From Rhodobacter sp. (lineage in GTDB: Bacteria; Pseudomonadota; Alphaproteobacteria; Rhodobacterales; Rhodobacteraceae): 64,000 bases of DNA. Below are positions 25,991 through 36,568 of the stretch, piece after piece. The number at the start of each line of letters is the position of its first letter. Position 1 is the first letter of the stretch. The position numbers were made by a program, and so were the translations under genes. Location of the stretch: positions 1 to 64,000 of the forward strand of contig JAIYDJ010000044.1 of the NCBI GenBank assembly GCA_027487575.1, in the 5' to 3' direction. The notes under the pieces are model-generated. The model saw only the letters and a program-made list of their open reading frames with translations, did not search any database and was not told the origin of the DNA.

Positions 25991-26752
25991 CTAGCCTGCC
26001 AGAAAGGGCGTGATCGACACACCCTGCGCCGACAGCGCCGCGCGGATCGTGCGCGCCATTGCGACGGCGCCCGGACTGTCGCCATGCACGCAGACCGAGT
26101 CCGCAGTCAACGGCACCGGCGCGCCGCCGATGACCGGCATTACGCCGGACTGCAGAAATGCCATCAACCGCGCCGCCGCCGCGCCTGCGTCGTGGATCAT
26201 CGCATCGGGCCTTGACCGGGGCACCAGACGCCCATCGGGCAGATAGGCCCGGTCGGCAAAAACTTCGGAGTAAACACGCACGCCCGCGTCCCGCGCCACC
26301 GCCGCCAACACCGTTCCCGAAATCGCCAGAACCGCCAGCCCCGGCGACACCGCCCGCACCGCAGCAGCGATCGCCCCGGCCACCGCGCGGTCTTCTGCCG
26401 CCAGATTGGCCAGCGCCCCATGCGGCTTGACGTAGCCAACCTCAGCCCCGGCCAGCGCTGCCACCCCCATCAACGCACCCACCTGCGCCGCGACCATCCG
26501 GCCCACCTCGTCGGCCGACATCGGGATCACCCGGCGGCCGAACCCCGCAGGATCGGCATAACCCGGATGCGCACCGACCCTGACCCCGCGCCGCGCCGCC
26601 GCCTGCAGCGTGGCAAACATCGTCTCGGGGTCGCCCGCATGGCCGCCGCAGGCAATGTTGGCGCTGGTCACCAGATCCAGCATCCCTGCGTCGTCGCCCA
26701 TCGACCACGGCCCGAACCCCTCGCCCAGATCGGCATTCAGATCAATCCGCAT
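25991..26752 (-). CDS. pxpA: 5-Oxoprolinase subunit A (LamB/YcsF family)
   Basis: A 253-residue LamB/YcsF protein with the invariant start MRIDLNADLGEGFG and the motif NIACGGHAGDP. It provides the catalytic subunit for 5-oxoproline cleavage, a damage-repair reaction for cyclised glutamate or glutamine. It is the first gene of the pxpABC operon. Confidence 0.9.
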   Translation of the reverse strand: MRIDLNADLGEGFGPWSMGDDAGMLDLVTSANIACGGHAGDPETMFATLQAAARRGVRVGAHPGYADPAGFGRRVIPMSADEVGRMVAAQVGALMGVAALAGAEVGYVKPHGALANLAAEDRAVAGAIAAAVRAVSPGLAVLAISGTVLAAVARDAGVRVYSEVFADRAYLPDGRLVPRSRPDAMIHDAGAAAARLMAFLQSGVMPVIGGAPVPLTADSVCVHGDSPGAVAMARTIRAALSAQGVSITPFLAG

Positions 26753-26810
26753 GGCATACCCCCTGCCCGCATGGTTCCCCAGAACCCGCGTCCTGTCGAG
26801 AGGCCAAACG

Positions 26811-26843
26811 AAAACGGCGCCACGGGTTGCCCCGCAGCGCCGT
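26811..26843 (-). terminator. Terminator downstream of katG
   Basis: On the minus strand the stem ACGGCGC...GCGCCGT, extended by an inner CGGG/CCCG pair, is followed by TTTTC. It lies 18 bases beyond the katG stop. Confidence 0.8.
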
Positions 26844-26861
26844 CTGTTTCGTTCCCGTGGA

Positions 26862-29081
<2,220 letters not shown>

Positions 29082-29205
29082 TCAATGCTGCGAAAAAAGG
29101 CGGACCACCGCACAGGGCGGCTGTGGCAGCGCTGCGCCTGCCGTGTCTGCCCCGCATATAGCAAAATGGTTCCATTAGTTTAAGTTGTATTTCCTGATTG
29201 TGGCG

Positions 29206-29220
29206 ATAAGCTAGCCTTAT
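29206..29220 (+). promoter_or_regulatory. LysR-type (OxyR) operator candidate at the oxyR start
   Basis: ATAAG-CTAGC-CTTAT is an inverted repeat with a T-N11-A core; its last two bases are the first two of the oxyR ATG. OxyR repressing its own gene from such a site is typical, but binding here is inferred. Confidence 0.45.
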
Positions 29221-30157
29221 GTTGAACCTGACCCTCAAACAGTTCCGCTACTTCGAGGCGCTGGCCCGCCACGGCCATTTCGGGCGGGCGTCCGACGCCT
29301 GCGCCATCTCGCAGCCCGCCCTGTCGATGCAGATCAAGGAGATGGAAGAAACCCTTGGCACACCGCTGTTCGAACGCGGCGCGCGGCAGGTCCGGCTGAC
29401 CCGGTTCGGCGAGGATCTGGCCCTGCGCCTGCGCGGCATCCTGCGGGCGGTGGACGAGTTGGAGGACCTTGCGCGCGCGTCGAAGGACCGGCTGGCGGGG
29501 CGGCTGCGCATCGGGGTGATTCCCACCGTGGCACCCTATCTTCTGCCGACGATCATCGGGAACCTCATGGGGATGAACGGCGATCTCGACATCCATGTCC
29601 GCGAAACCGTGACGCCGAAACTGCTGCAGGATCTGGCCGACGGGCGTCTGGATACCGCCATCGTCGCGCTGCCGGTGTCGGAACCGTCGCTGGCCGAGGT
29701 TGCGCTGTTCACCGAAGCCTTCGTTCTGGTGCGCCCGGCGTCCGAAGCGAACCTTCCGGTGCCCAGCCGTGAAACCCTGCGCGACATGCGGCTTTTGCTG
29801 CTGGAGGAGGGCCATTGCTTTCGCGATCAGGCGCTGTCCTTCTGCAATCAGCACGCCGCCCTGCCGCGCGAGCTGCTGGACGGCAGTTCGCTGACCACGC
29901 TGGTGCAGATGGTCAGCGCAGGCATCGGCGTGACGCTGATCCCCGAAATGGCGGTGGCGCTGGAAACCCGGTCGGGGGAGGTGTCGGTGGCGCGGTTCCG
30001 CGACCCGCAGCCCAGTCGCACCATCGGGATGATCTGGCGCAAATCCAGCCCGCTGTCCCGCCAGTTGACCCAGATCGCCGAGGTGGTGGCAGATTCAGCC
30101 GCCGCGCTGCGCACGTTGCACGGCGCAGACGGTGGTCAGGCATCTGGCGCGCAGTAA
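29219..30157 (+). CDS. oxyR: Hydrogen-peroxide sensor and regulator OxyR
   Basis: A 312-residue LysR regulator. The redox pair Cys200 and Cys209 (HCFRDQALSFC) has the exact spacing of the disulfide-forming cysteines of OxyR, which separates it from other LTTRs. The N-terminal winged helix starts MLNLTLKQFRYFEALARHGHF. It should activate katG, encoded divergently, when peroxide oxidises the pair. Its 3' end overlaps the convergent ArsR-family gene by 22 bases. Confidence 0.92.
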   Translation: MLNLTLKQFRYFEALARHGHFGRASDACAISQPALSMQIKEMEETLGTPLFERGARQVRLTRFGEDLALRLRGILRAVDELEDLARASKDRLAGRLRIGVIPTVAPYLLPTIIGNLMGMNGDLDIHVRETVTPKLLQDLADGRLDTAIVALPVSEPSLAEVALFTEAFVLVRPASEANLPVPSRETLRDMRLLLLEEGHCFRDQALSFCNQHAALPRELLDGSSLTTLVQMVSAGIGVTLIPEMAVALETRSGEVSVARFRDPQPSRTIGMIWRKSSPLSRQLTQIAEVVADSAAALRTLHGADGGQASGAQ

Positions 30158-30459
30158 ACCTGATACAGCACGTCCAGAACCGCCCGCACTTCACGGCTTG
30201 CCAGACTGTAATAGATCGTCTGCCCCTCGCGCCGGGTGGCCACCAGCCGCAGCGCGCGCATCTTGCCCAGATGCTGCGACAGCGCGGCGGGGCTGAGCTG
30301 CACAATTTCGGCCAGATCGCCGACCGACCGTTCGCCCCCCAGCAAGGTGCACAGCACGACCAGACGCTTCGGATTTGCCATCGCCATCAGTGTGGCGGCA
30401 ACCTCTTCGGCTTTCGCCTCGAGCAGACGGATCGCATCGGGATGAGTTTCCGTGTTCAT
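30136..30459 (-). CDS. ArsR-family persulfide-responsive repressor (SqrR/BigR-like)
   Basis: A 107-residue winged-helix repressor. Two cysteines, in VVLCTLLGG (Cys37) and VYCAPDA (Cys103), are 66 residues apart, the same separation as Cys41 and Cys107 of Rhodobacter SqrR, which form a polysulfide bridge and release DNA. The HTH is LSPAALSQHLGKMRALRLV. ATG 30459 is preferred; a GTG nine bases earlier (30468) is also in frame. It is divergent from a persulfide-metabolism operon, which it should repress until sulfide or persulfide appears. Confidence 0.85.
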   Translation of the reverse strand: MNTETHPDAIRLLEAKAEEVAATLMAMANPKRLVVLCTLLGGERSVGDLAEIVQLSPAALSQHLGKMRALRLVATRREGQTIYYSLASREVRAVLDVLYQVYCAPDA

Positions 30460-30461
30460 GC

Positions 30462-30489
30462 TTGACACTTTAGAAGTTTCGAATATATG
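30462..30489 (+). promoter_or_regulatory. Promoter of the sulfide-response operon
   Basis: A consensus -35 TTGACA (30462-30467) is followed after 16 bases by TATATG (30484-30489) as a -10. A start point near 30496 would leave a leader of about 27 bases before the GTG at 30523. Confidence 0.6.
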
Positions 30490-30498
30490 CGCTCATAT
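30485..30498 (+). promoter_or_regulatory. Operator candidate for the SqrR-like repressor
   Basis: The dyad ATATG-CGCT-CATAT overlaps the -10 element and lies between the divergent repressor gene and the operon, where a repressor would block RNA polymerase. Confidence 0.55.
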
Positions 30499-30522
30499 CG
30501 CAATATGACCCAAGAGGCAATC

Positions 30523-30747
30523 GTGACAAACATCGGAACCGTCGATCGTGCAATCCGCTTCGTGCTTTGGACAATCCTGATGTTCGCGCCCTTCGTGCCG
30601 CCCTTCGCCGGAATGCCGGAAGGCTGGGGTGCCTGGACCTTCGCGCTGCCCGCGCTGGGCGTCGTGATGCTGACAACCGCCCTCTTCCGGTTCTGTCCGG
30701 CCTATGCCCTGCTCGGCATCCGCACCTGCCCGCTGCACAAATCCTGA
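30523..30747 (+). CDS. DUF2892 inner-membrane protein
   Basis: A 74-residue protein with two transmembrane helices, of the DUF2892 family found fused or adjacent to rhodaneses and persulfide enzymes. The characteristic start TNIGTVDRAIRFVLW follows a GTG with AGAGG six bases upstream; earlier in-frame ATGs at 30487 and 30505 lie in or near the promoter. Two cysteines, in RFCPAYALLGIRTC, are conserved in the family. It is the first gene of the sulfide-response operon. Confidence 0.8.
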   Translation: MTNIGTVDRAIRFVLWTILMFAPFVPPFAGMPEGWGAWTFALPALGVVMLTTALFRFCPAYALLGIRTCPLHKS

Positions 30748-30769
30748 TCCCAAACCGAAAGGCGTTCCG

Positions 30770-31195
30770 ATGATCACCGAATTCACCCCCCTCGCCTCGC
30801 TTGCCGGAGGAGTTCTGATCGGCCTCGCCGCCGTCATGCTGATGGCCTTCAACGGGCGCATTGCGGGCATGACCGCCATGCTGGGCGGCGTGCTAGAACC
30901 GCATCAGCCTGACAGCCGCTGGCGGCTCGCCTTTCTGGGCGGGGCCATTGCAGCCCCGCTGATCGCCACCCTGCTGGGCGCGCGATTCGCCTTTGCCTCG
31001 CCCACCACCGGCGTGCTGCTGGCGATCGGCGGAGTGATCGTCGGGGTCGGCGTGACCTACGGGTCGGGCTGCACGTCGGGGCACGGCGTCTGCGGCATGG
31101 CCCGCCCGTCGCCCCGGTCGGTCGTGGCCACCGCAACCTTCATGGCGGCGACCTTTGTCACCGTCACCCTGATCCGCCACGGCTTTGGAGGCTGA
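30770..31195 (+). CDS. YeeE/YedE half-permease A
   Basis: A 141-residue membrane protein of the YeeE/YedE (DUF395) family with about four helices. The signature GCTSGHGVCGMARPS (residues about 101-115) places Cys residues inside the membrane, where members of this family pass thiosulfate or other sulfane-sulfur species. It forms a pair with the next gene; together they make one full-length-equivalent permease. It starts 22 bases after the DUF2892 gene. Confidence 0.85.
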   Translation: MITEFTPLASLAGGVLIGLAAVMLMAFNGRIAGMTAMLGGVLEPHQPDSRWRLAFLGGAIAAPLIATLLGARFAFASPTTGVLLAIGGVIVGVGVTYGSGCTSGHGVCGMARPSPRSVVATATFMAATFVTVTLIRHGFGG

Positions 31196-31199
31196 CACG

Positions 31200-31634
31200 A
31201 TGAACCGCATTCTTTCCGCCCTTGCCGCCGGTCTGGTCTTCGGCCTTGGTATTGCCCTGTCCGGCATGGGCAACCCCGCAAAGGTGCTGAACTTCTTCGA
31301 CGTGTTCGGCACATGGGACCCGAGCCTCGCCTTCGTCATGGGCGGTGCGCTGGTCACCACGGCCATCGGGTACCGGCTGATCTTCGGCAAGGCGCAGGCG
31401 CCGCTGTTCGACACCGCCTTTCAGGTGCCCACGTCCCGCACCATCGACGCCAGACTGGTCGGCGGTTCGGCGCTGTTCGGGGTCGGCTGGGGCATCGCGG
31501 GCTTCTGCCCGGGCGGAGCGATCCCGGCGCTGGGATTTGCGCCCTGGCCGACCGCACTGTTCCTGATTTCGATGATGGGCGGAATGGTGCTGGCCCGCTG
31601 GCTGCAAGCCCTGCCCCGCCGACAAACCGCCTGA
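31200..31634 (+). CDS. YeeE/YedE half-permease B
   Basis: A 144-residue companion of the preceding protein, with four helices, the family's GMGNPAKVLNFFD motif and GFCPGGAIPAL near the C-terminus. The ATG at 31200 is four bases after the preceding stop. Split YeeE/YedE pairs next to persulfide dioxygenase genes are common in proteobacteria; the transported species is not known here. Confidence 0.85.
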   Translation: MNRILSALAAGLVFGLGIALSGMGNPAKVLNFFDVFGTWDPSLAFVMGGALVTTAIGYRLIFGKAQAPLFDTAFQVPTSRTIDARLVGGSALFGVGWGIAGFCPGGAIPALGFAPWPTALFLISMMGGMVLARWLQALPRRQTA

Positions 31635-31654
31635 TCCTTCAAAGGAGAATTCGC

Positions 31655-32551
31655 ATGTTCACCCCGGTCCCCCATCCCGTCGACCTGACCGTCAAGCCCG
31701 AGGTCACCGCCTTCTTCGACGCGCCGACCAACACCGTGACCTATGTCGTCCGCGACCCGGCCAGCACGTCCTGCGCCGTGATCGATAGCGTGATGGACAT
31801 CGACTATGCCGCCGGGCGGATCAGCTACGGGTCCGCCGATGCGGTCATCGACCATATCCGCGCGCATGGCCTGACGCTGGAATGGCTGATCGAAACCCAT
31901 GTCCACGCCGACCACCTGTCGGGTGCGCCCTATATCCAGGGCAAACTCGGCGGCAAGATCGGCATCGGCGAAAACATCACCATCGTGCAGGACACCTTCG
32001 GCAAGGTGTTCAACGAAGGCACCGAGTTTCAGCGGGACGGCAGCCAGTTCGACCGGCTGTTCAAGGACGGCGACAGCTATGCGATCGGCACCATGACCGC
32101 CTTCGCCATCCACACACCCGGCCACACCCCGGCCTGCATGACCCATGTCATCGGCGACGCGGCCTTTGTCGGCGACACGCTGTTCATGCCCGACGGCGGT
32201 TCGGCCCGCGCCGACTTTCCGGGCGGCGACGCGCGCACCCTGTTCCGGTCGATCAAGCGGGTTCTGTCGCTGCCCGGTGAAACGCGGCTGTTCATGTGCC
32301 ACGACTACGGCCCGAACGGACGCGACATCCGCTGGGAAACCACGGTGGCCGAACAGACCGCACACAACATCCATGTGCGCGACGGGATCACCGAGGACGC
32401 CTTCGTGACCCTGCGCGAGGCCCGCGATGCCACGCTCGACATGCCGAAGCTCATCATCCCGTCGCTGCAGGTCAACATGCGCGCAGGCGACCTGCCGCCC
32501 CCGGACCAAGACGGCAAGCGGTTCCTCAAGGTCCCGATCAACGGCCTGTAA
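31655..32551 (+). CDS. Persulfide dioxygenase (ETHE1/Blh-like metallo-beta-lactamase fold)
   Basis: A 298-residue mononuclear iron enzyme that would oxidise glutathione persulfide to sulfite. The MBL-fold metal motif THVHADHLSG (His82, His84, Asp86) is present, with TPGHTPACMTHV, GDTLFMPDGGSARADFPGGD and the C-terminal HDYGPNGRDIRWE typical of the Blh group. AAAGGAG lies eight bases before the ATG. Sulfite made here could be oxidised and moved out through the SulP permease encoded next. Confidence 0.88.
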   Translation: MFTPVPHPVDLTVKPEVTAFFDAPTNTVTYVVRDPASTSCAVIDSVMDIDYAAGRISYGSADAVIDHIRAHGLTLEWLIETHVHADHLSGAPYIQGKLGGKIGIGENITIVQDTFGKVFNEGTEFQRDGSQFDRLFKDGDSYAIGTMTAFAIHTPGHTPACMTHVIGDAAFVGDTLFMPDGGSARADFPGGDARTLFRSIKRVLSLPGETRLFMCHDYGPNGRDIRWETTVAEQTAHNIHVRDGITEDAFVTLREARDATLDMPKLIIPSLQVNMRAGDLPPPDQDGKRFLKVPINGL

Positions 32552-32578
32552 CGCCCCCGACCCCGGAAAGACACGCCG

Positions 32579-34321
32579 TTGAAATCCCTGAAATCCGTAT
32601 TGCCGATCCTGGAATGGGCCCCGGCCTACACCCGAACCGAGGCGCAAAGCGATCTCGTGGCGGCGCTGATCGTCACGATCATGCTGGTGCCGCAAAGTCT
32701 GGCCTATGCCATGCTTGCGGGCTTGCCGCCGCAGGTCGGGCTCTACGCCTCGATCCTGCCGCTGATCGCCTATGCCGTGTTCGGCACCAGCCGGGCGCTG
32801 GCGGTAGGGCCGGTGGCGGTGGTGTCGCTGATGACGGCGGCGGCGGTGGGGCAGGTCGCGGCCCCGGGATCGGCGCAGTATCTGACGGCGGCCATCACGC
32901 TCGCTTTCCTGTCGGGGCTCGTGCTGGTGGCGATGTCGGTCCTGCGGCTGGGATTTCTGGCCAACTTCCTCAGCCATCCGGTTATATCGGGCTTCATCAC
33001 CGCCTCGGGCCTGCTGATCGCGACCAGCCAGATGAAACACATCCTTGGCATCCGCGCCGAGGGCGACACCCTGCCCGAGATGTTGACCGCGCTGTTCGGC
33101 GGCCTTGGCCAGACCAACCCCTACACCGTCGTGATCGGCGTGTCGGCCACAACCTTCCTGTTCTGGGTCCGCAAGCGGCTGAAGCCGCTGCTGCTGGCGC
33201 GCGGGATGCGGCCGCGACCGGCCGATCTGCTTGCCAAGGCCGGGCCGGTGGCGGCGATCGTGGTGTCCATTCTTCTGGTGGTGGGCTTCGGTCTGGCAGA
33301 GCGCGGCGTGCGCATCGTGGGCGAGATTCCGGCAGGGTTTCCGCCCTTCGCCCTGCCATCCTTCGATCTGGGCCTGTGGCAGAAACTGGCGCTGCCCGCT
33401 GTTCTGATCAGCCTCGTCGGCTTTGTCGAATCGGTGTCCGTGGCCCAGACACTGGCCGCCAAGCGGCGCCAGCGCATCGTGCCCAATCAGGAACTGACCG
33501 CCCTTGGCGCATCCAACATCGCAGCGGCGCTGTCGGCCGGCTATCCGGTGACCGGCGGGTTTGCCCGGTCGGTGGTCAACTTCGACGCCGGGGCCGAAAC
33601 GCCGCTGGCCGGGGCCTATACCGCCGCAGGCATCCTGGCCGCGACGTTGTTCCTGACGCCGCTGTTCCGGTTCCTGCCGCAGGCCGTGCTGGCCGCGACG
33701 ATCATCGTCGCCGTGCTGTCATTGGTGGACGTTGCGGCCATCCGCCGGACCTGGGCCTATTCCAGACCCGACTTCGCCGCGATGGCCGTGACCATCCTGA
33801 CCGTCCTTCTGGTGGGGGTCGAGGCGGGCATCACCGCCGGTGTCGGCCTGTCGCTGCTGCTGTTCCTGTGGCGCACCTCGCGCCCGCACATGGCCATCGT
33901 GGGGCTGGTTCCGGGCACCCAGCACTTCCGCAATGTCGACCGCCACAGCGTGATCACAGACCCCGCGATCCTGTCGATCCGGGTGGATGAAAGCCTGTAC
34001 TTCGCCAATGTCCGCGCGCTGGAGGATGCGGTCTATGACCGGGTGGCAAGTCAGCCAGCCCTGCGCCACGTCATCCTGATGTGCCCCGCCGTCAACGCCA
34101 TCGACGCCAGCGCGCTGGAAAGCCTTGAATCCATCGCGCACCGCCTGCAATCGGCCGGGATCGGCTTTCATCTGTCCGAAGTGAAAGGCCCTGTGATGGA
34201 CGCGCTGAAGAAATCCGACTTCCTGACCGGATTTGCAGGTCAGATCTTCATGTCGCAATACGACGCTGTGCGCGCGCTGCAGACGCCCGCAACCGCGCCT
34301 GCAAAGCTTGCATCTGTCTGA
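32579..34321 (+). CDS. SulP-family anion permease with STAS domain
   Basis: A 580-residue SLC26/SulP transporter, with 12 to 14 membrane segments over residues 20-430 and a cytoplasmic STAS domain at about 450-560. PQSLAYAMLAGLPPQVGLYAS is the SulP signature region. The likely start is a TTG at 32579 with GGAAAG upstream. Given the operon it probably carries sulfate or a related oxyanion. Its stop codon directly abuts the stop of the convergent IalB-like gene. Confidence 0.85.
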   Translation: MKSLKSVLPILEWAPAYTRTEAQSDLVAALIVTIMLVPQSLAYAMLAGLPPQVGLYASILPLIAYAVFGTSRALAVGPVAVVSLMTAAAVGQVAAPGSAQYLTAAITLAFLSGLVLVAMSVLRLGFLANFLSHPVISGFITASGLLIATSQMKHILGIRAEGDTLPEMLTALFGGLGQTNPYTVVIGVSATTFLFWVRKRLKPLLLARGMRPRPADLLAKAGPVAAIVVSILLVVGFGLAERGVRIVGEIPAGFPPFALPSFDLGLWQKLALPAVLISLVGFVESVSVAQTLAAKRRQRIVPNQELTALGASNIAAALSAGYPVTGGFARSVVNFDAGAETPLAGAYTAAGILAATLFLTPLFRFLPQAVLAATIIVAVLSLVDVAAIRRTWAYSRPDFAAMAVTILTVLLVGVEAGITAGVGLSLLLFLWRTSRPHMAIVGLVPGTQHFRNVDRHSVITDPAILSIRVDESLYFANVRALEDAVYDRVASQPALRHVILMCPAVNAIDASALESLESIAHRLQSAGIGFHLSEVKGPVMDALKKSDFLTGFAGQIFMSQYDAVRALQTPATAPAKLASV

Positions 34322-34885
34322 CTAGTCTGCCGCCGGTCCGCGCAGGGCCGCCAACCCTTCGGACAGGCCGGTTGCCGACAGGCTGAACACCACAGGCTCC
34401 GACGTCCGGTTGGGCCGGTATCCGCCCACCAGCGTCTCGGCCGTATCGAACGTGGCCGCCAAATCGCCGGTCAATTCCAGCAGGCCTTCGCACAAGTCCC
34501 GCCCGCAGCTTTGCCAGACAAACCCCGTCTCCTCGGTGGCCTCCTGCGGGCGCAGCACAAAGCCCGACGGCAGATAGACCCCCAGCGGCACCCGCACCGC
34601 CATGAACTGCCGCGACCCGTCCGCACTGGAGAACGCCAGCAATTCCGCCAGAAACGCCCGGTCGGTGCTGCGGGCCAGTTGCTGGCTCAGCACACAGGTC
34701 GTCTCGTTCACCGCAAGCGCCTCGCAGGTCACCACCCAGTTGCCGAACCGCGTTCCATTGGCAATCCGCGCAGGGGCGGCGGCGACGGCAGCATCTTCGG
34801 TGCCAACCGCGACATCCTGCGCGCAGGTGGACATCGGAAACAACAGACAGGTCAGCGCAAGGGCGGCGCGGTGCAAGCCGGGCAT
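34322..34885 (-). CDS. IalB-family exported protein (invasion-associated locus B)
   Basis: A 187-residue secreted protein with a signal peptide ending near STCAQ (residue 23) and one IalB domain beginning FGNWVVTCEALAVNETTCVLSQQL. Four further cysteines, including CGRDLC, suggest disulfides. IalB proteins are widespread in non-pathogenic Rhodobacteraceae, where their role is unclear. The ATG at 34885 was chosen because it opens a good signal peptide. No operon partner is evident. Confidence 0.75.
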   Translation of the reverse strand: MPGLHRAALALTCLLFPMSTCAQDVAVGTEDAAVAAAPARIANGTRFGNWVVTCEALAVNETTCVLSQQLARSTDRAFLAELLAFSSADGSRQFMAVRVPLGVYLPSGFVLRPQEATEETGFVWQSCGRDLCEGLLELTGDLAATFDTAETLVGGYRPNRTSEPVVFSLSATGLSEGLAALRGPAAD

Positions 34886-35030
34886 GGAAAAATCCTTTGG
34901 GGTCACGGGGCGGGGACTGGTCAAATCAGGGGTCAGTGTTTCAAGCCCGACCATGATTTGCAAGCGCGTCGGCAAGGCAGCCCACCCGGCGGCGGCGTCG
35001 CAGACCTGCGCAAGACGCCCGCGGCCCCGC

Positions 35031-36023
35031 CTAGCGCCGGAACCTCGGCTTCTTGCTCCAGGCAAGCGCGTCGGTGATCATCTGCGGCAGGGTCGAGCGT
35101 TCGGGCTGCCAGCCCAATTCTTCACTGGCGCGGGCCGACCCCGACACAAGTGCCGCCGCGTCCCCGGCCCGACGCCCGCCAATGACCAGCGGCACGTCGC
35201 GGTTGGTGACCACGCGCGAGGCATCCAACACCTCGCGCACCGAAAACCCGCGCCCCGACCCCAGATTGAACACCCGGTTCGCCTTGCCGTCATTCAGCCA
35301 GCGCAGTCCCAGCACATGCGCCGCCGCAAGATCGCTGACATGGACATAGTCGCGCACGCAGGTGCCGTCCGGCGTCGGATAGTCGGTGCCATGCAGCGTC
35401 AGGGCCGGCCGCCGCCCCTCGATCGCGTCCAGCATCAGCGGGATCAGATGCGTCTCGGGCATGTGCTGCTCGCCCACATCGCCGTCGGGGTCGGCACCCG
35501 CGACGTTGAAATACCGGAAGATCACATGCCGCAACCCATGGCTCTGGCCAAAGTTCTGCACGATTTCCTCAATCGCGCGCTTGCTGGCCCCATAGGCATT
35601 GATCGGACGCTGGACGGTGTCCTCGTCCAGAACCACGCCATCCTGATCACCATAGGTCGCGCAGGTCGAAGAGAAAACCATCTTCAGACACCCCGCAGCC
35701 ACCGCCGACTCGATCAGGTTCAGCGCGCCCCCCACATTGACCCGCCAGTACCGGCCCGGGTCCTTCATCGAGTCGCCCACCAGCGACAGCGCCGCGAAAT
35801 GCATCACCGCCACCGGGCGAAACTCGGCGAACACGGCCTCGACCGCCGCACGGTCCATCAGATCCCCCTCGACCAGCGGCCCGAACTTCACCGCCTCGGC
35901 CCAACCGGTCGACAGGTTGTCAAAGGCGACGGGGATGAAACCGGCGCGCGCCAGCGCCTTGCAGGCATGTGCGCCGATGTATCCGGCGCCCCCTGTCACC
36001 AGTACCGCGTCGCCACCCTGCAT
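35031..36023 (-). CDS. galE: UDP-glucose 4-epimerase
   Basis: A 330-residue short-chain dehydrogenase-type epimerase interconverting UDP-glucose and UDP-galactose for envelope polysaccharides. The NAD-binding GGAGYIGAH is at residues 11-19, the catalytic Ser in FSSTCATYG and the YxxxK in YGASKRAIE, and the substrate loop contains RYFNVAGADPDG. It is encoded four bases after the Rrf2-family gene, so the two probably form one transcript. Confidence 0.9.
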   Translation of the reverse strand: MQGGDAVLVTGGAGYIGAHACKALARAGFIPVAFDNLSTGWAEAVKFGPLVEGDLMDRAAVEAVFAEFRPVAVMHFAALSLVGDSMKDPGRYWRVNVGGALNLIESAVAAGCLKMVFSSTCATYGDQDGVVLDEDTVQRPINAYGASKRAIEEIVQNFGQSHGLRHVIFRYFNVAGADPDGDVGEQHMPETHLIPLMLDAIEGRRPALTLHGTDYPTPDGTCVRDYVHVSDLAAAHVLGLRWLNDGKANRVFNLGSGRGFSVREVLDASRVVTNRDVPLVIGGRRAGDAAALVSGSARASEELGWQPERSTLPQMITDALAWSKKPRFRR

Positions 36024-36027
36024 TCCG

Positions 36028-36471
36028 TCACTCCAGTTCGGCCGGAAGTCCCGCCCGCAGCAGGTCTGCCAGTGTCAGCGATTCGATCAGGACCAGATAG
36101 GACCAGAACACATCTGCAAACACCTTGCGGATACGGCAGGTTCCCTCGTCGCTGCAATCTTCGCAACGCTGATAGGCGCTTCGGGACAGACAGGGCAGCG
36201 GGGCGATCGGCCCGTCGATCAGTCGCAACAGATGCGGGATCGACACCGCTTCGGGCGACATCATCAGATGATAGCCCCCCGACCGCCCCCGCGTCGACCC
36301 GACGATCCCGTCATTGCGGATTTCCAGCAGGATATGCTCCAGAAACCGCTTCGGCGCGCCGGACCTCTTGGCGATCACCTCGATCGTCAATGCCTCGGGG
36401 TGCGCCGAAGCCGCTTCATCGGCAAGCGTCAGCAGGGCCTTCAACGCGTACTTCATCTTTTGCGTGATCAT
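36028..36471 (-). CDS. Rrf2-family regulator with four C-terminal cysteines
   Basis: A 147-residue winged-helix regulator of the Rrf2 family. The DNA-binding part is residues 1-80, with RSGGYHLMMSPE as the family wing. Four cysteines, at positions 94, 103, 106 and 112 (PCLSRSAYQRCEDCSDEGTC), could hold an iron-sulfur cluster, but the spacing (x8, x2, x5) differs from the x5-x5 pattern of IscR and NsrR. Targets are unknown; it sits directly upstream of galE. Confidence 0.82.
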   Translation of the reverse strand: MITQKMKYALKALLTLADEAASAHPEALTIEVIAKRSGAPKRFLEHILLEIRNDGIVGSTRGRSGGYHLMMSPEAVSIPHLLRLIDGPIAPLPCLSRSAYQRCEDCSDEGTCRIRKVFADVFWSYLVLIESLTLADLLRAGLPAELE

Positions 36472-36568
36472 GCCAACGCGTAACCCGCAGGTATTGCGGA
36501 ATCAATCGGGCAGGTGGCGGCAGACCTGCGGGGCGCGAAGTATTTTTGCGCCCCGCCTGCCCTTTGCC

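Noticed and set aside
36528-36556. GCGGGGCGC / GCGCCCCGC hairpin between ileS and the Rrf2 gene
   Set aside because: The T-run is in the loop (TATTTTT), not after the stem, so it does not look like an intrinsic terminator for either gene.
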